This document shows, one piece after another, positions 37,347 to 46,548 of a stretch of DNA of 64,000 nucleotides (its first letter is position 1; each line of letters starts with the position of its first letter). Below the pieces are notes generated by a model that was not told the DNA's origin, did no database searches, and worked only from the letters and a program-made list of their open reading frames with translations. Made by a program: the position numbers and the translations under genes. Where the stretch lies: contig JAJSDU010000006.1 in the NCBI GenBank assembly GCA_028577615.1, positions 27,291-91,290 of the forward strand. The letters are read 5' to 3'. This DNA comes from Nitrosomonas sp. Lineage in GTDB: Bacteria; Pseudomonadota; Gammaproteobacteria; Burkholderiales; Nitrosomonadaceae.

Positions 37347-37904
37347 ATGAATGCGACACAACTGGCAATACCCGATGTTTATCTTCTGCAACCGGAAGTT
37401 TTTGGCGATACGCGTGGCTTCTTCTATGAAAGCTTCAATCAACGGCAATTTGATCAAATTATTGGCAAACACGCGGCTTTCGTGCAAAACAATCATTCCC
37501 GCTCGATGAAAAATGTACTGCGCGGCCTGCATTATCAAATAAGACAACCGCAAGGCAAGCTCGTGCGTGTCGTTGCGGGGGAAGTGTACGATGTTGCCGT
37601 TGATTTGCGCCATTCTTCGCCGACTTTTGGTCAATGGGTGGGTGAAATACTGAGCGCCGAGAACAAAAAGCAGCTTTGGATACCGGAAGGATTTGCGCAC
37701 GGTTTTGTTGTGCTCTCGGATTATGCCGAATTTCTGTACCAGACTACCGACTACTGGGCACCTGAACATGAACGCTGCATTATCTGGAACGATCCCACAC
37801 TCGCCATCGACTGGCCTGTTGATGGAGAACCGGCGCTTTCCGCCAAGGATGCGCAGGGTAAATCATTCAAAATGGCGGAAATCTATACGGATAGTCAGAC
37901 GTAG
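37347..37904 (+). CDS. rfbC: dTDP-4-dehydrorhamnose 3,5-epimerase
   Basis: Cupin-fold epimerase of dTDP-rhamnose synthesis, 185 residues. It has the conserved RGFFYESFNQRQFD start, the catalytic His in RGLHYQ, GEVYDVAVDLR, and the IPEGFAHGF and YAPEHE-type stretch (YWAPEHERCI). Paired with rfbA in one transcript. A complete dTDP-rhamnose pathway would also need rfbB and rfbD elsewhere in the genome. Confidence 0.94.
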   Translation: MNATQLAIPDVYLLQPEVFGDTRGFFYESFNQRQFDQIIGKHAAFVQNNHSRSMKNVLRGLHYQIRQPQGKLVRVVAGEVYDVAVDLRHSSPTFGQWVGEILSAENKKQLWIPEGFAHGFVVLSDYAEFLYQTTDYWAPEHERCIIWNDPTLAIDWPVDGEPALSAKDAQGKSFKMAEIYTDSQT

Positions 37905-37937
37905 CTCACGATCTCTCTATCACCTGGCGGATTGCTG

Positions 37938-39290
37938 ATGGTTAAACAAAAATCAGTCTATGTATGCACCGAATGCGGCGGACAAACCTTGAAATGGCAA
38001 GGTCAGTGCCCGCACTGCCAGTCATGGAATACGCTTGTTGAAACCGCGACCGGGAAGGAAATTTCACGTTTCAGCCCGGTATCCGATACTGACCAGCTAC
38101 AAAATCTGTGTGATATTGAAACGCAGGAAGAACCGCGCTACTCCACCGGCATTTCCGAATTGGACCGCGTACTCGGCGGCGGTATGGTGCGCGGCGGCGT
38201 AGTGCTGCTCGGCGGCGATCCGGGTATCGGTAAATCCACGTTATTGCTGCAAGCGCTGGCGCATATGTCTGCTGACTGTAAAGTGCTGTATATCAGCGGC
38301 GAAGAATCCGCCCAGCAGGTAGCGCTTCGCGCCAGAAGACTTGCGCTCAATGTTCAATCCGTACCACTTCTCGCAGAAATACAGCTGGAAAAAATACAGC
38401 AGATGTTGAATGAGCATCAACCACGCGTAGCCGTGATTGATTCGATTCAAACGATTTATTCGGAAACACTTCAGTCCGCGCCCGGCTCAGTCGCGCAAGT
38501 ACGCGAATGTGCCGCGCAGCTCACGCGGCAAGCCAAGTCCAGCGGCACTGCGATTATTCTCATCGGTCATGTAACAAAAGAAGGTGCCCTGGCAGGACCT
38601 CGCGTACTGGAGCATATGGTGGATACCGTTTTGTATTTCGAAGGTGATATGCATTCAAGCTTCCGCCTGATCCGCGCTTTCAAGAACCGTTTTGGCGCGG
38701 TCAATGAACTGGGTGTCTTTGCCATGAGCGAAAAGGGGCTGCGCGAAGTCAAAAATCCATCGGCTTTATTTCTGTCGCATCATGGTGGTCAGGTGGCCGG
38801 CTCGTGTGTCATGGTGACGCAAGAAGGCACACGCCCGCTGCTGGTTGAAATACAAGCCCTTGTCGATGAAGCGCGTGCGCCGCACGCCAAACGTTTATGC
38901 GTTGGTCTGGAACAAAACCGGTTGGCCATGTTGCTGGCCGTATTGCACCGTCATGCCGGCATTCCCTGTTTTGATCAGGATGTTTTCGTCAACGCTGTTG
39001 GTGGCGTCAAAATTACAGAGCCCGGCGCGGATCTCGCCATACTGCTGGCCATTGTTTCGTCGCTGAAAAACAAGCCTTTGGCGGAAAAGATGGTGGTTAT
39101 CGGCGAAGTAGGACTCGCAGGTGAAGTCCGCCCCGTTCAGCGTGGGCAGGAGCGATTAAAGGAAGCCGCCAAGCTTGGATTTATCCGCGCTATCATTCCT
39201 CAGGCGAACAAACCCAAACACCCTATATCCGGTATGGAAATCATCGCTGTCAATAATGTATATGATGCTGTTGGCCGGATGTATGATTGA
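37938..39290 (+). CDS. radA: DNA repair protein RadA
   Basis: RecA-related ATPase that drives branch migration in recombination. 450 residues from the ATG at 37938. N-terminal zinc finger (CTECGG...CPHC), Walker A GGDPGIGKST, Walker B VAVIDSIQT, the RadA-specific KNRFG motif (FKNRFGAVNELG) and a C-terminal Lon-like domain (NAVGGVKITEPGADLAILLA). Its last codons overlap the next gene start by 8 bp. Confidence 0.95.
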   Translation: MVKQKSVYVCTECGGQTLKWQGQCPHCQSWNTLVETATGKEISRFSPVSDTDQLQNLCDIETQEEPRYSTGISELDRVLGGGMVRGGVVLLGGDPGIGKSTLLLQALAHMSADCKVLYISGEESAQQVALRARRLALNVQSVPLLAEIQLEKIQQMLNEHQPRVAVIDSIQTIYSETLQSAPGSVAQVRECAAQLTRQAKSSGTAIILIGHVTKEGALAGPRVLEHMVDTVLYFEGDMHSSFRLIRAFKNRFGAVNELGVFAMSEKGLREVKNPSALFLSHHGGQVAGSCVMVTQEGTRPLLVEIQALVDEARAPHAKRLCVGLEQNRLAMLLAVLHRHAGIPCFDQDVFVNAVGGVKITEPGADLAILLAIVSSLKNKPLAEKMVVIGEVGLAGEVRPVQRGQERLKEAAKLGFIRAIIPQANKPKHPISGMEIIAVNNVYDAVGRMYD

Positions 39291-40116
39291 AACCGGCTAC
39301 AAACAGCATTTAAAAAGACTGAATCGAAGAGTACTGCGACAGCTATATTTTCTAGGCGCACTTTCTTTCCTTGTTATACTGATTGCAGCCGCACTGCCGC
39401 CGATCGCACAACCCCATGATTACCACGGATTCGCTGATCAGCGGTCGCTGCTGGGCATTCCTAATTTCATGAACGTGGCTTCCAACCTTGCCATTCTGTT
39501 CAGTGGAATCGCTGGTTTGGTATGTCTTCGACATGCAACGAACGGCAAACATGGATTCGATCGGCAACCGTTTAAAACTTCCACGGAGGTGTGGCCGTAT
39601 CGGATTTTTTTTCTCGGCACTATCATGACCGCCATGGGGTCAGCCAGCTACCATTGGCACCCCGATAATGTCACACTGCTCTGGGATCGCCTGCCTCTCG
39701 CTATCGGCATTATGGCGATGCTTGCCGCGGCACTGTCTGACCGTGTCGACCCCAAGCTCGGATTACATTTATTACCTGTGCTCGTGTCAATAGGTGCGGC
39801 AAGCGTATTGTACTGGTATTGGAGCGAACAGCAGGGTATCGGTAACCTGAATTTTTATATCGTTATACAGTTCTATTCATTATTACTCATAGCATTCCTG
39901 AACCTGATGCTGCCCGCAGCTTACACACACGGCGACATGGTGCTCAAGGCCATAGGGCTTTACGCGCTGGCAAAAATGGCTGAAACATTTGATCAGCAGA
40001 TTTTCGCCCTGGGACAGATAGTCAGCGGCCACACCTTGAAGCACTTGATAGCAGCGCTGGCGATCTGGTGGATTGTACGTATGCTGCAGAAAAGATCGTT
40101 AACGATTGATCGATGA
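39283..40116 (+). CDS. alkaline ceramidase-like (CREST superfamily) membrane protein
   Basis: Seven-helix membrane protein of about 277 residues in the alkaline (phyto)ceramidase family. The CREST-type active-site residues are visible: Ser and His in MGSASYHWHPD, Asp in LLWDRLP, and the two-His motif HTLKHLI near the C-terminus. Eukaryotic relatives split ceramide; bacterial relatives are uncharacterised and could hydrolyse another amide or ester lipid. The ATG at 39283 overlaps the radA stop (39288-39290), indicating coupled translation. The same frame is open upstream within radA, but that part is only the shadow of radA. Confidence 0.8.
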   Translation: MIETGYKQHLKRLNRRVLRQLYFLGALSFLVILIAAALPPIAQPHDYHGFADQRSLLGIPNFMNVASNLAILFSGIAGLVCLRHATNGKHGFDRQPFKTSTEVWPYRIFFLGTIMTAMGSASYHWHPDNVTLLWDRLPLAIGIMAMLAAALSDRVDPKLGLHLLPVLVSIGAASVLYWYWSEQQGIGNLNFYIVIQFYSLLLIAFLNLMLPAAYTHGDMVLKAIGLYALAKMAETFDQQIFALGQIVSGHTLKHLIAALAIWWIVRMLQKRSLTIDR

Positions 40117-40189
40117 CAATCTGATGAGACTCATATCAAGCACCTGATGAATATGCAATAATGAGCTTGTTCTATCAGCAAAATATAGC

Positions 40190-41338
40190 ATGAACACCCC
40201 TGATCATATCAGAAATCGCCTGTTGCAAAGCAAACTCGATGATTTGATCAGGCATGCAAAAGATAACGAAAAAAAGCAGGCACAGTACGAGACCTTCGGT
40301 TTTGAAATTATCGATGCGAACACGCCAGCAGAGCTGCGTTATTTATTATTGTCACAACTGAAAGTGCGCTTTCAGTTGCAAAATGTTGTGCTGTGCCTCA
40401 TTGATCAACATAAGGATGCGGCGCGCCTGTTCTTCGATCAGGATGAGAAATCCCGACCGAATTATGAAAACAGACTGCGGATACTTGATATTATCCACGA
40501 TTCCAAAGTCATAGATACATTGCACCAAGCATCATTAACAGGCGCGGATGTCCTTGAAAAATATCACTGGATGATCACTGACCTGAAAAACAGAGCCCTT
40601 TTAAAAAGTGCCGCATACCTTCCGTTAGTGCGTAGAAAACGCATTATCGGTGCGTTACTGCTCCTGAGTCATGACGCAAAACGATATCCGCAAGGCATTG
40701 GTACGTTTTTTCTGCAAAAATTATCCGCCATGATCGCAGTGGCCATTGAGAACTGCCTCAATCAGCAGCGACTCAGGGAAATCAGCTATCAGGACGTACT
40801 GACCCGGGTTTATAATCGCCGATACTTTGATTTGCGCTTAAAGGACGAAATTGCACGCAGCCTGCGCTGGAAAGATGATCTGGTGTGCATGTTTCTCGAT
40901 GTGGATTATTTTAAACGCATTAATGACACCTATGGCCATCAGATCGGCGATGATGTTTTAGTACACATAGCCAGTCTGATAAAAATGCAGGTACGCGCTT
41001 GCGACATTGTGGCCCGCTACGGCGGAGAAGAATTTGTCGTTGTCCTTCCGGCGACATCGCTGCAATCCGCTCACGAAATAGCCGAGCGTTTGCGCCAGTC
41101 GGTTTACTCGAATTTACACGATTTCCAAGGCGAACAATTCCGGGTATCCATTTCGATTGGCATGGCCAATCTGCAAAGCACCAGTACATCGCCACTGCAG
41201 GAGAAACCGAATTGCGAATCAATCGGAACGCTATTGCTCGCCAGGGCGGATGCAGCCTTATATCAGGCAAAAGAAGGCGGCAGAAATCAGATTGCGGTAT
41301 TTGCCAATGACGATATGAAACAGCAACCCCCTCACTGA
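40190..41338 (+). CDS. diguanylate cyclase with N-terminal GAF-like sensor
   Basis: Makes cyclic di-GMP from two GTP. 382 residues: a short coiled N-terminus, a GAF/DUF484-like sensory domain (~40-190), then GGDEF domain with active site GGEEF at 278-282 and an intact product-inhibition I-site RACD at 269-272. DVLTRVYNRRYFD starts the catalytic domain. No membrane segment, so cytoplasmic. A phosphodiesterase gene (REC-EAL) lies 0.5 kb away on the other strand, so synthesis and breakdown are encoded side by side. Confidence 0.93.
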   Translation: MNTPDHIRNRLLQSKLDDLIRHAKDNEKKQAQYETFGFEIIDANTPAELRYLLLSQLKVRFQLQNVVLCLIDQHKDAARLFFDQDEKSRPNYENRLRILDIIHDSKVIDTLHQASLTGADVLEKYHWMITDLKNRALLKSAAYLPLVRRKRIIGALLLLSHDAKRYPQGIGTFFLQKLSAMIAVAIENCLNQQRLREISYQDVLTRVYNRRYFDLRLKDEIARSLRWKDDLVCMFLDVDYFKRINDTYGHQIGDDVLVHIASLIKMQVRACDIVARYGGEEFVVVLPATSLQSAHEIAERLRQSVYSNLHDFQGEQFRVSISIGMANLQSTSTSPLQEKPNCESIGTLLLARADAALYQAKEGGRNQIAVFANDDMKQQPPH

Positions 41339-41526
41339 CACTCATAGTAACTGCATCACAATTGCACAAAGAATGTACCACCCCGTTACCGCCCTTAGAC
41401 GAGCTTCATTTGCATTCCATCGCGCAGAGGAGTTGTTTGATTAAGATCAATATGACTCAGAATCTTAATCGATAGTATGCAGCTGCTGTTAAAAGCAAAT
41501 CCTATAATGCGTACAAGGGGAGTTTT

Positions 41527-41718
41527 ATGAAATTTAGAAATTTTTTAGCTTTATCGATCGCTTTGATGTTGATTGCGTGTGGCGGCAGACCCACTGCACC
41601 GGAAACACCCGATCCTGATGCCTATGGCAAAACCATTCAGCCCTTCCACCAAATACCTTCTGGCGACCAGGAAGGTAGCGGCAAAGCCAGGTCGATTGAC
41701 TCAGATTCGACTTATTAG
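41527..41718 (+). CDS. small lipoprotein
   Basis: 63-residue predicted lipoprotein. Signal with lipobox LIAC (Cys at residue 18) and a short, Pro/Asp/Ser-rich mature part without recognised domain. GGGGAG lies just before the ATG. Mature position +2 is Gly, not Asp, so outer-membrane sorting is expected under the Lol rule. Possibly the LptM/small-lipoprotein class; I cannot assign it. It diverges from nothing and ends 76 bp from the convergent REC-EAL gene. Confidence 0.7.
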   Translation: MKFRNFLALSIALMLIACGGRPTAPETPDPDAYGKTIQPFHQIPSGDQEGSGKARSIDSDSTY

Positions 41719-41793
41719 GACGGCTTTTTACTCCATAGCGTTTTTTCTGTTGATTAAATGCTATGGCATTCAGCAAATAGAGCAACGGGTGTG

Positions 41794-43026
41794 TTAAGCG
41801 GAATCGCTAAGCAGCCTCTCCTGTCGCACACGATCATTCCACTCATGCATCCACGATATAAAGTTACCGGCCAGTAACGGTTTGGATACAAAATTACCCT
41901 GCGCATAGTCACAACCTGTCTGTTGCAAAAAAAGCCAATCCTTTTCATCTGCAACACCTTCCGCCACGACTTCCATACCCAGCTGCTTAGCCATGGAAAG
42001 GCTTGCATCATAGATTGCACGCAGTGTTTCATCCGCCCAGGCGCGGTGCACAAAGCCTTGATCAATCTTGAGCTCATCAAAAGGAATATCGCGTAGTTGC
42101 GCCATTGACGAATGCCCGGTGCCGAAATCATCAATCGACAGATGAAAACGTTTCAGCCGCAATCGCGTCAAAATTTCCAGAGGGACCCGTGCGTCTGCAC
42201 TCATCAACTGGCTTTCAGTCACTTCAAGTACAATATTCTGAGGCGAGAGACCGTTGTCGATCGCAAGATTGACAACAAGATCCTGGAAATTCAGCGATGC
42301 CAGATTATCCATGGAAACATTGATCGCCACCCGCAACACGTAACCACTTTCATGCCAGACCCTGGCCTGCGCCAATGCCTGACTCAGCACCAAAGAAGTC
42401 AGATCGTTGATCAACCCCTCTTGCTCTGCCGTCTTGATAAACTGATCCGGAAATACCAGTCCATCGGTTGGATGCTGCCAGCGCACCAATGTCTCAGCAC
42501 CAATCACTGCACCGGTCTTCACGGCTACCTTGGGCTGATAATAATTCACCAGCTCGCGATTGGATATTGCGTTTTTCAAAGCGGCGGCATCATAGTTTTT
42601 TTTGACCGTTGAGGGTGCTTGATCATTCCCCTCTGGCGGAGCCCATTTTTTTATCAGATTAACCAGTTTGTCCGGACTGACCGGTTTATGGAGATAACCC
42701 AGCATCGTTATCTGATGTGCATGCACGAGCTTCTCTGCCGTTTTCAGCATACGTTCGTCTTCCCCGCTGACGAGCACAAGACTACCTTGATAGCGCCTTT
42801 CAACCAGATACCTTACAAATTCAATGCCATCCATATCCGGCATATTGAGATCCAACAGAATCAAATCAGGTCGCGTTTGAGGATGATCGATCTTTTTAAG
42901 CGCATCGGGTCCGTTATCACAAGCCACAATTGATTTAAAACCATGGTTGACGAGCATCTTGGTCAGCAGCTTCAGTATAAATGTGTCGTCGTCGACAAGC
43001 AGAATCTTAAGATCGACAGCTTCCAT
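41794..43026 (-). CDS. response regulator with EAL cyclic-di-GMP phosphodiesterase domain
   Basis: 410 residues: an N-terminal receiver domain with phosphoacceptor Asp59 (LILLDLNMPDMDG), then an EAL domain (~residues 155-395). Catalytic motifs are ETLVRW (EALLRW type), NVSMDNL, LEVTESQL, IDDFGTGHSS, LKIDQGFV and VAEGVADE, all keeping the metal and catalytic residues, so it is probably active. The partner histidine kinase is not in the window. Convergent with the diguanylate cyclase/lipoprotein pair. Confidence 0.93.
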   Translation of the reverse strand: MEAVDLKILLVDDDTFILKLLTKMLVNHGFKSIVACDNGPDALKKIDHPQTRPDLILLDLNMPDMDGIEFVRYLVERRYQGSLVLVSGEDERMLKTAEKLVHAHQITMLGYLHKPVSPDKLVNLIKKWAPPEGNDQAPSTVKKNYDAAALKNAISNRELVNYYQPKVAVKTGAVIGAETLVRWQHPTDGLVFPDQFIKTAEQEGLINDLTSLVLSQALAQARVWHESGYVLRVAINVSMDNLASLNFQDLVVNLAIDNGLSPQNIVLEVTESQLMSADARVPLEILTRLRLKRFHLSIDDFGTGHSSMAQLRDIPFDELKIDQGFVHRAWADETLRAIYDASLSMAKQLGMEVVAEGVADEKDWLFLQQTGCDYAQGNFVSKPLLAGNFISWMHEWNDRVRQERLLSDSA

Positions 43027-43093
43027 TTTTTTCTTTTTCTTCGCGCTGTGGTATCGATAACATGGAGACTAATTTTTTAATTTTATAAGCAGA

Positions 43094-43110
43094 TAGTTAA
43101 CGTTTAACTA
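43094..43110. promoter_or_regulatory. 17-bp perfect palindrome
   Basis: TAGTTAA-CGT-TTAACTA, 68 bp upstream of the REC-EAL start on the minus strand. Operator-like; binder unknown. Confidence 0.4.
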
Positions 43111-43221
43111 CTTATGAGCATAACAGTCAAAATTGATTTATACCAGTTTTTTTTCTCCGACATAATCGCATTAATCCGCCGCACCAGTCTACTTCAACAA
43201 AGCTTTTTATTTAACGCGAGA

Positions 43222-43247
43222 AACCCGCAGGTCGGGTTGTTTCTTTT
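43222..43247 (+). terminator. terminator-like hairpin
   Basis: AACCCG/CGGGTT stem (43222-43227 with 43233-43238), loop CAGGT, then GTTTCTTTT. On the plus strand there is no annotated gene it would end, which hints at a short transcript. Confidence 0.4.
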
Positions 43248-43390
43248 GGATATCAAGACACAAACACACTTCACAGAACATCTGATAGTGTATCAACTCG
43301 ACAGAAAGGAAAGACTGAAAAGCATCCTATTAGGCAATGCACATCAAAATAATAGCCCGACAGTATCCTGAATTCATGGCAGGTTGATCG

Positions 43391-43430
43391 AACAATAAAA
43401 AAGCCAGCTTAAGTTGACTTTCTTATTGTT
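43391..43430. terminator. bidirectional hairpin downstream of small membrane gene
   Basis: AACAATAA and TTATTGTT form the outer stem, continued by AAAG/CTTT and CA/TG with single mismatches. It lies 32 bp beyond the stop of the minus-strand gene at 43463. Confidence 0.5.
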
Positions 43431-43462
43431 TACTTCTATATATCAAGCACACATGTCACTTA

Positions 43463-43738
43463 TCATAAAATGGTCAAATAAAGCCACTCCAGATACATTA
43501 ATGCCAGAAAAGCCAGGGGTGCCATCACGTAAGGCAGTAAATCGCTGCTGACGAGCCGATTGAACAATTTTTTAATGGCTTGCTTTAAATCGCACAAATA
43601 CGTGCCAGCTTGCGCAGTTACTTCCTTTTTTTTCGATAAATTGATTTTGAAACGTAGCGTAGGCATTTTTCGATAAAAATCATAAAAATATATTTTATTG
43701 GTATCGGCATTACGCGTTTCAACATTAACCACAAACAC
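43463..43738 (-). CDS. hypothetical small membrane protein
   Basis: 91 residues from GTG 43736-43738, which follows a good Shine-Dalgarno (GGAG, 5 bp spacing). The N-terminal half is polar with an aromatic patch (YFYDFYRKMP); the C-terminus is one membrane segment (LLPYVMAPLAFLALMYLEWLYL). No family recognised. A hairpin follows the stop. The ribosome binding site and a clean membrane helix argue that it is real. Confidence 0.5.
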   Translation of the reverse strand: MFVVNVETRNADTNKIYFYDFYRKMPTLRFKINLSKKKEVTAQAGTYLCDLKQAIKKLFNRLVSSDLLPYVMAPLAFLALMYLEWLYLTIL

Positions 43739-43889
43739 TTCTGCTCCGGTTTATTCATCAAAATTCTCAGGCCGCAGGGATTCAGGTAGAATACGATTTA
43801 TTCGGTTCGTATGGTCGGGTCGTACAAAACGGTTAAAAAAATCGAATTCATAGCATCAATCATCGCAAATCTACCAAAGGAGAAACTAA

Positions 43890-44078
43890 ATGAAAGTTAA
43901 AGCGAGTGTCGTTTGCATTTTTGGCCTCAGTATCGTTCTAATCGGTTGCGACAGCTTACCAGAAGCAAATACAGTGAACTGCTCGGGAAGAGGCATGGAA
44001 CAATCACTGGCGGTATTCAAAAATGACGAAGCCGCACGTCAGGCATTCATTGACAAATGCAATGCTTTAATGAAATAA
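43890..44078 (+). CDS. small entry-exclusion-like lipoprotein
   Basis: 62-residue predicted lipoprotein with strong ribosome binding site (AAAGGAG) and lipobox LIGC (Cys at residue 20). +2 is Asp, which by the E. coli Lol rule would favour inner-membrane retention. The mature part has two further Cys and the stretch FKNDEAARQAFIDKCNALMK. Similar short lipoproteins occur in betaproteobacteria; function unknown, and the entry-exclusion likeness is only superficial. Confidence 0.65.
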   Translation: MKVKASVVCIFGLSIVLIGCDSLPEANTVNCSGRGMEQSLAVFKNDEAARQAFIDKCNALMK

Positions 44079-44190
44079 AAGAATAGCAGTCGAACAGGTA
44101 TCGATACTTTACCCCAGCGTTTTTTTCCGCAGTTTTTTCGACAAGAGAAGAAAGAACAGGCTGGGAGTCGGCTGAATAAAGCGAATGAAA

Positions 44191-46395
44191 TTATATTGGC
44201 GTCAGTTTTGCATACTCCAGCATCAACCACTTGGTACCGGCTTCGCTAAATTTTATCTGCACACGCGCGTCATTGCCTGCACCTTCATAAGCAACAATCA
44301 CGCCTTCCCCAAATTTGGCATGCCGGACAACTTGGCCGATCCGCCACTGTGCTGCAATTCCTGAAGGTTGATTATATGAATTTTTTCGGATTACACGGGT
44401 AAAACGGAAATCATTGCCGGAATCTGCGACAATAAAATTATCATTCGCTCTCGCTCCTGCAGTTGAGCTTAGCCATTTCATAAACTTTTCCGGTATTTCG
44501 TCCAGGAATCGCGATGGAATATTATAACGCGTCTGCCCATGCAGCATCCGGCTCTGCGCCAAGGTCAAGTATAAACGGCGACGTGCGCGTGTCATAGCGA
44601 CATACATTAAACGCCGCTCTTCTTCCAGTCCATTGGAATCATTCAAGCTGTTGTCATGCGGGAAAAGTCCTTCCTCCAATCCGCTCAGAAAAACAGTGTG
44701 GAATTCAAGTCCCTTGGCCGCATGCACAGTCATGAGTTGTAAGGCGTCCTGCCCACTCCCGGCCTGATGCTCACCGGCCTCAAGTGAAGCATGCGTCAGG
44801 AAAGCCACCAAACTGTCGTCATCGGCTTCGTGAACAAAGCTGGTTGCCGCATTGACAAGTTCATGCAGATTCTCAAGCCTGTCGGCGCCGTCACGCTCGT
44901 TTTTGTAATGCGGTATCAAGCCGCTCTGTACCAGTACGCGCTCCACAATCTGCGGCAACGGCAGACTCTCCCAATTCTGGCGCATTGACATGATCAGGTT
45001 AACGAATCCGGCCACGCCTTTAGAATTACTTCCGGCATTATTGTCGTTACTACTGCACTTTTGAGTCGCTGCCGCCCACAAGCTGCAACTTTGCTGATGC
45101 GCAGCATCCTGCAATTGTTCAAGGGAGCGGGCACCGATGCCGCGCGCCGGGAAGTTGATGATACGCAATAGGGCATTATCATCATCCGGATGAGCGATTA
45201 GGCGCAGATACGCCAATGCATGCTTAATTTCCATGCGTTCAAAAAAACGCGTACCACCGTATACACGATACGGCAACGCGGCGTTAAAAAGGCCATGTTC
45301 AAGCACTCTGGATTGCGCATTGGAGCGATATAACAATGCCATCTGCGCCAACGGTATATCTTTCGATTGCAAAGCCCTGACTTCATCGATAATAAAGCTG
45401 GTTTCATCAAAATCATTCAAGCCACGATAAACGCGCAATAACTCTCCCTGGTCATCCGCTGTCCATAGATGCTTCCCGAGTCGCTCGGTATTTTGTGCTA
45501 TAACGGCATTGGCAGCAGCAAGGATGTTGCCATGAGAACGATAGTTCTGTTCCAGCTTGATGACTTTAGCAATATCAAAGTCACGCTCAAAACTTCTCAT
45601 GTTTCCAGTATCCGCACCCCGGAAAGCATAAATGCTTTGATCGTCGTCACCGACGACAAAGACCGCGGCAGGATGATCAGTGCCAACTCCAGCCAGCAAT
45701 TTCAGCCAGTCATATTGAAGTCGGTTGGTATCCTGAAATTCGTCCACCAGAATATGATCAAAACGTTCCCGGTAATGGTCTCGCAGGGTCTCGTTACGGT
45801 TGAGCATTTCATAACTGCGCAGCAGCAATTCTGCGAAATCAACCACGCCCTCACGATCGCACTGCCGCTCGTATGCTGAATAAAATTCGAGTAAATGACG
45901 AGTATACTGGTCATCCGCAACAACATTGACCGCGCGTTGACCGGACTCCTTCGCGTTGTTGATGAACCATTGCACCTGACGTAGCGGAAAACGCTTGTCG
46001 TCAACCGAGAGGCCTTTCAGAATCCGCCTGATCATTGCCAATTGGTCCGCAACATCAAGAATCTGGAATGCCTGTGGCAACCCAGCCTCCTGATAATGCG
46101 TGCGCAACAAACGATTGCACAAACCGTGAAACGTTCCAATCCACATACCACGAGTATTGATCGGTAGCATGGCGTTTATACGCACCAGCATTTCCTTGGC
46201 TGCCTTGTTGGTAAACGTGACGGCGAGTATGCTGTATGGATTGACCTGACCGGACTGAATCAAATAGGCGATACGGGTAGTGAGTACTCTGGTTTTTCCA
46301 CTACCGGCACCTGCAAGCACCAGCACTGACTGTTTTGGCAGCGTAATGGCCTCCAGTTGTTGAGGATTCAAGTCTGCAAGCAGGGAGAAAGTCAT
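44191..46395 (-). CDS. uvrD: DNA helicase II (UvrD/Rep/PcrA)
   Basis: 3'-5' superfamily 1 DNA helicase for nucleotide excision and mismatch repair, 734 residues. LNPQQLEAITLP (Q-motif), Walker A LAGAGSGKTRVL, motif II VDEFQDTNRLQ, motif III GDDDQSIYAFRGAD, motif IV LEQNYRSHGNIL, motifs V/VI (TVHAAKGLEFHTVFLSG, YVAMTRARRRLYL), and the C-terminal Tudor-like domain of UvrD (VRHAKFGEGVIV). The start ATG is 17 bp from a perfect palindrome. No LexA-type box (CTGT-N8-ACAG) is seen upstream. Confidence 0.95.
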   Translation of the reverse strand: MTFSLLADLNPQQLEAITLPKQSVLVLAGAGSGKTRVLTTRIAYLIQSGQVNPYSILAVTFTNKAAKEMLVRINAMLPINTRGMWIGTFHGLCNRLLRTHYQEAGLPQAFQILDVADQLAMIRRILKGLSVDDKRFPLRQVQWFINNAKESGQRAVNVVADDQYTRHLLEFYSAYERQCDREGVVDFAELLLRSYEMLNRNETLRDHYRERFDHILVDEFQDTNRLQYDWLKLLAGVGTDHPAAVFVVGDDDQSIYAFRGADTGNMRSFERDFDIAKVIKLEQNYRSHGNILAAANAVIAQNTERLGKHLWTADDQGELLRVYRGLNDFDETSFIIDEVRALQSKDIPLAQMALLYRSNAQSRVLEHGLFNAALPYRVYGGTRFFERMEIKHALAYLRLIAHPDDDNALLRIINFPARGIGARSLEQLQDAAHQQSCSLWAAATQKCSSNDNNAGSNSKGVAGFVNLIMSMRQNWESLPLPQIVERVLVQSGLIPHYKNERDGADRLENLHELVNAATSFVHEADDDSLVAFLTHASLEAGEHQAGSGQDALQLMTVHAAKGLEFHTVFLSGLEEGLFPHDNSLNDSNGLEEERRLMYVAMTRARRRLYLTLAQSRMLHGQTRYNIPSRFLDEIPEKFMKWLSSTAGARANDNFIVADSGNDFRFTRVIRKNSYNQPSGIAAQWRIGQVVRHAKFGEGVIVAYEGAGNDARVQIKFSEAGTKWLMLEYAKLTPI

Positions 46396-46411
46396 GGAGT
46401 ACTCTAAAGAT

Positions 46412-46430
46412 TAATGGACTAATTCCATTA
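46412..46430. promoter_or_regulatory. 19-bp perfect palindrome upstream of uvrD
   Basis: TAATGGA-CTAAT-TCCATTA, ending 17 bp before the uvrD ATG, over the expected 5' leader or promoter. Could be an operator or an RNA hairpin limiting translation. Confidence 0.4.
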
Positions 46431-46548
46431 GATTGATTTCTTGAATTAAAAAATCGGAAACTGGTTTCGAATCAGATCAATGACCGCGACGGTAGCCTGT
46501 TAATCTGATTCGTGAATGCATTACTGCTACGGAAATATCAAAAAAGCA

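Larger units (their letters stand above)
43027..43462. other. intergenic region with palindrome and hairpins
   Basis: About 436 bases after the REC-EAL gene start. It contains a 17-bp palindrome (43094), a terminator-like hairpin (43222) and a second hairpin (43391). An 85-codon open frame at 43114-43371 has no ribosome binding site and runs through the first hairpin, so I do not call it a gene; a small RNA is possible. Confidence 0.45.

Noticed and set aside
43114-43371. 85-codon frame after the REC-EAL gene
   Set aside because: No ribosome binding site, crosses a terminator-like hairpin, no family likeness.
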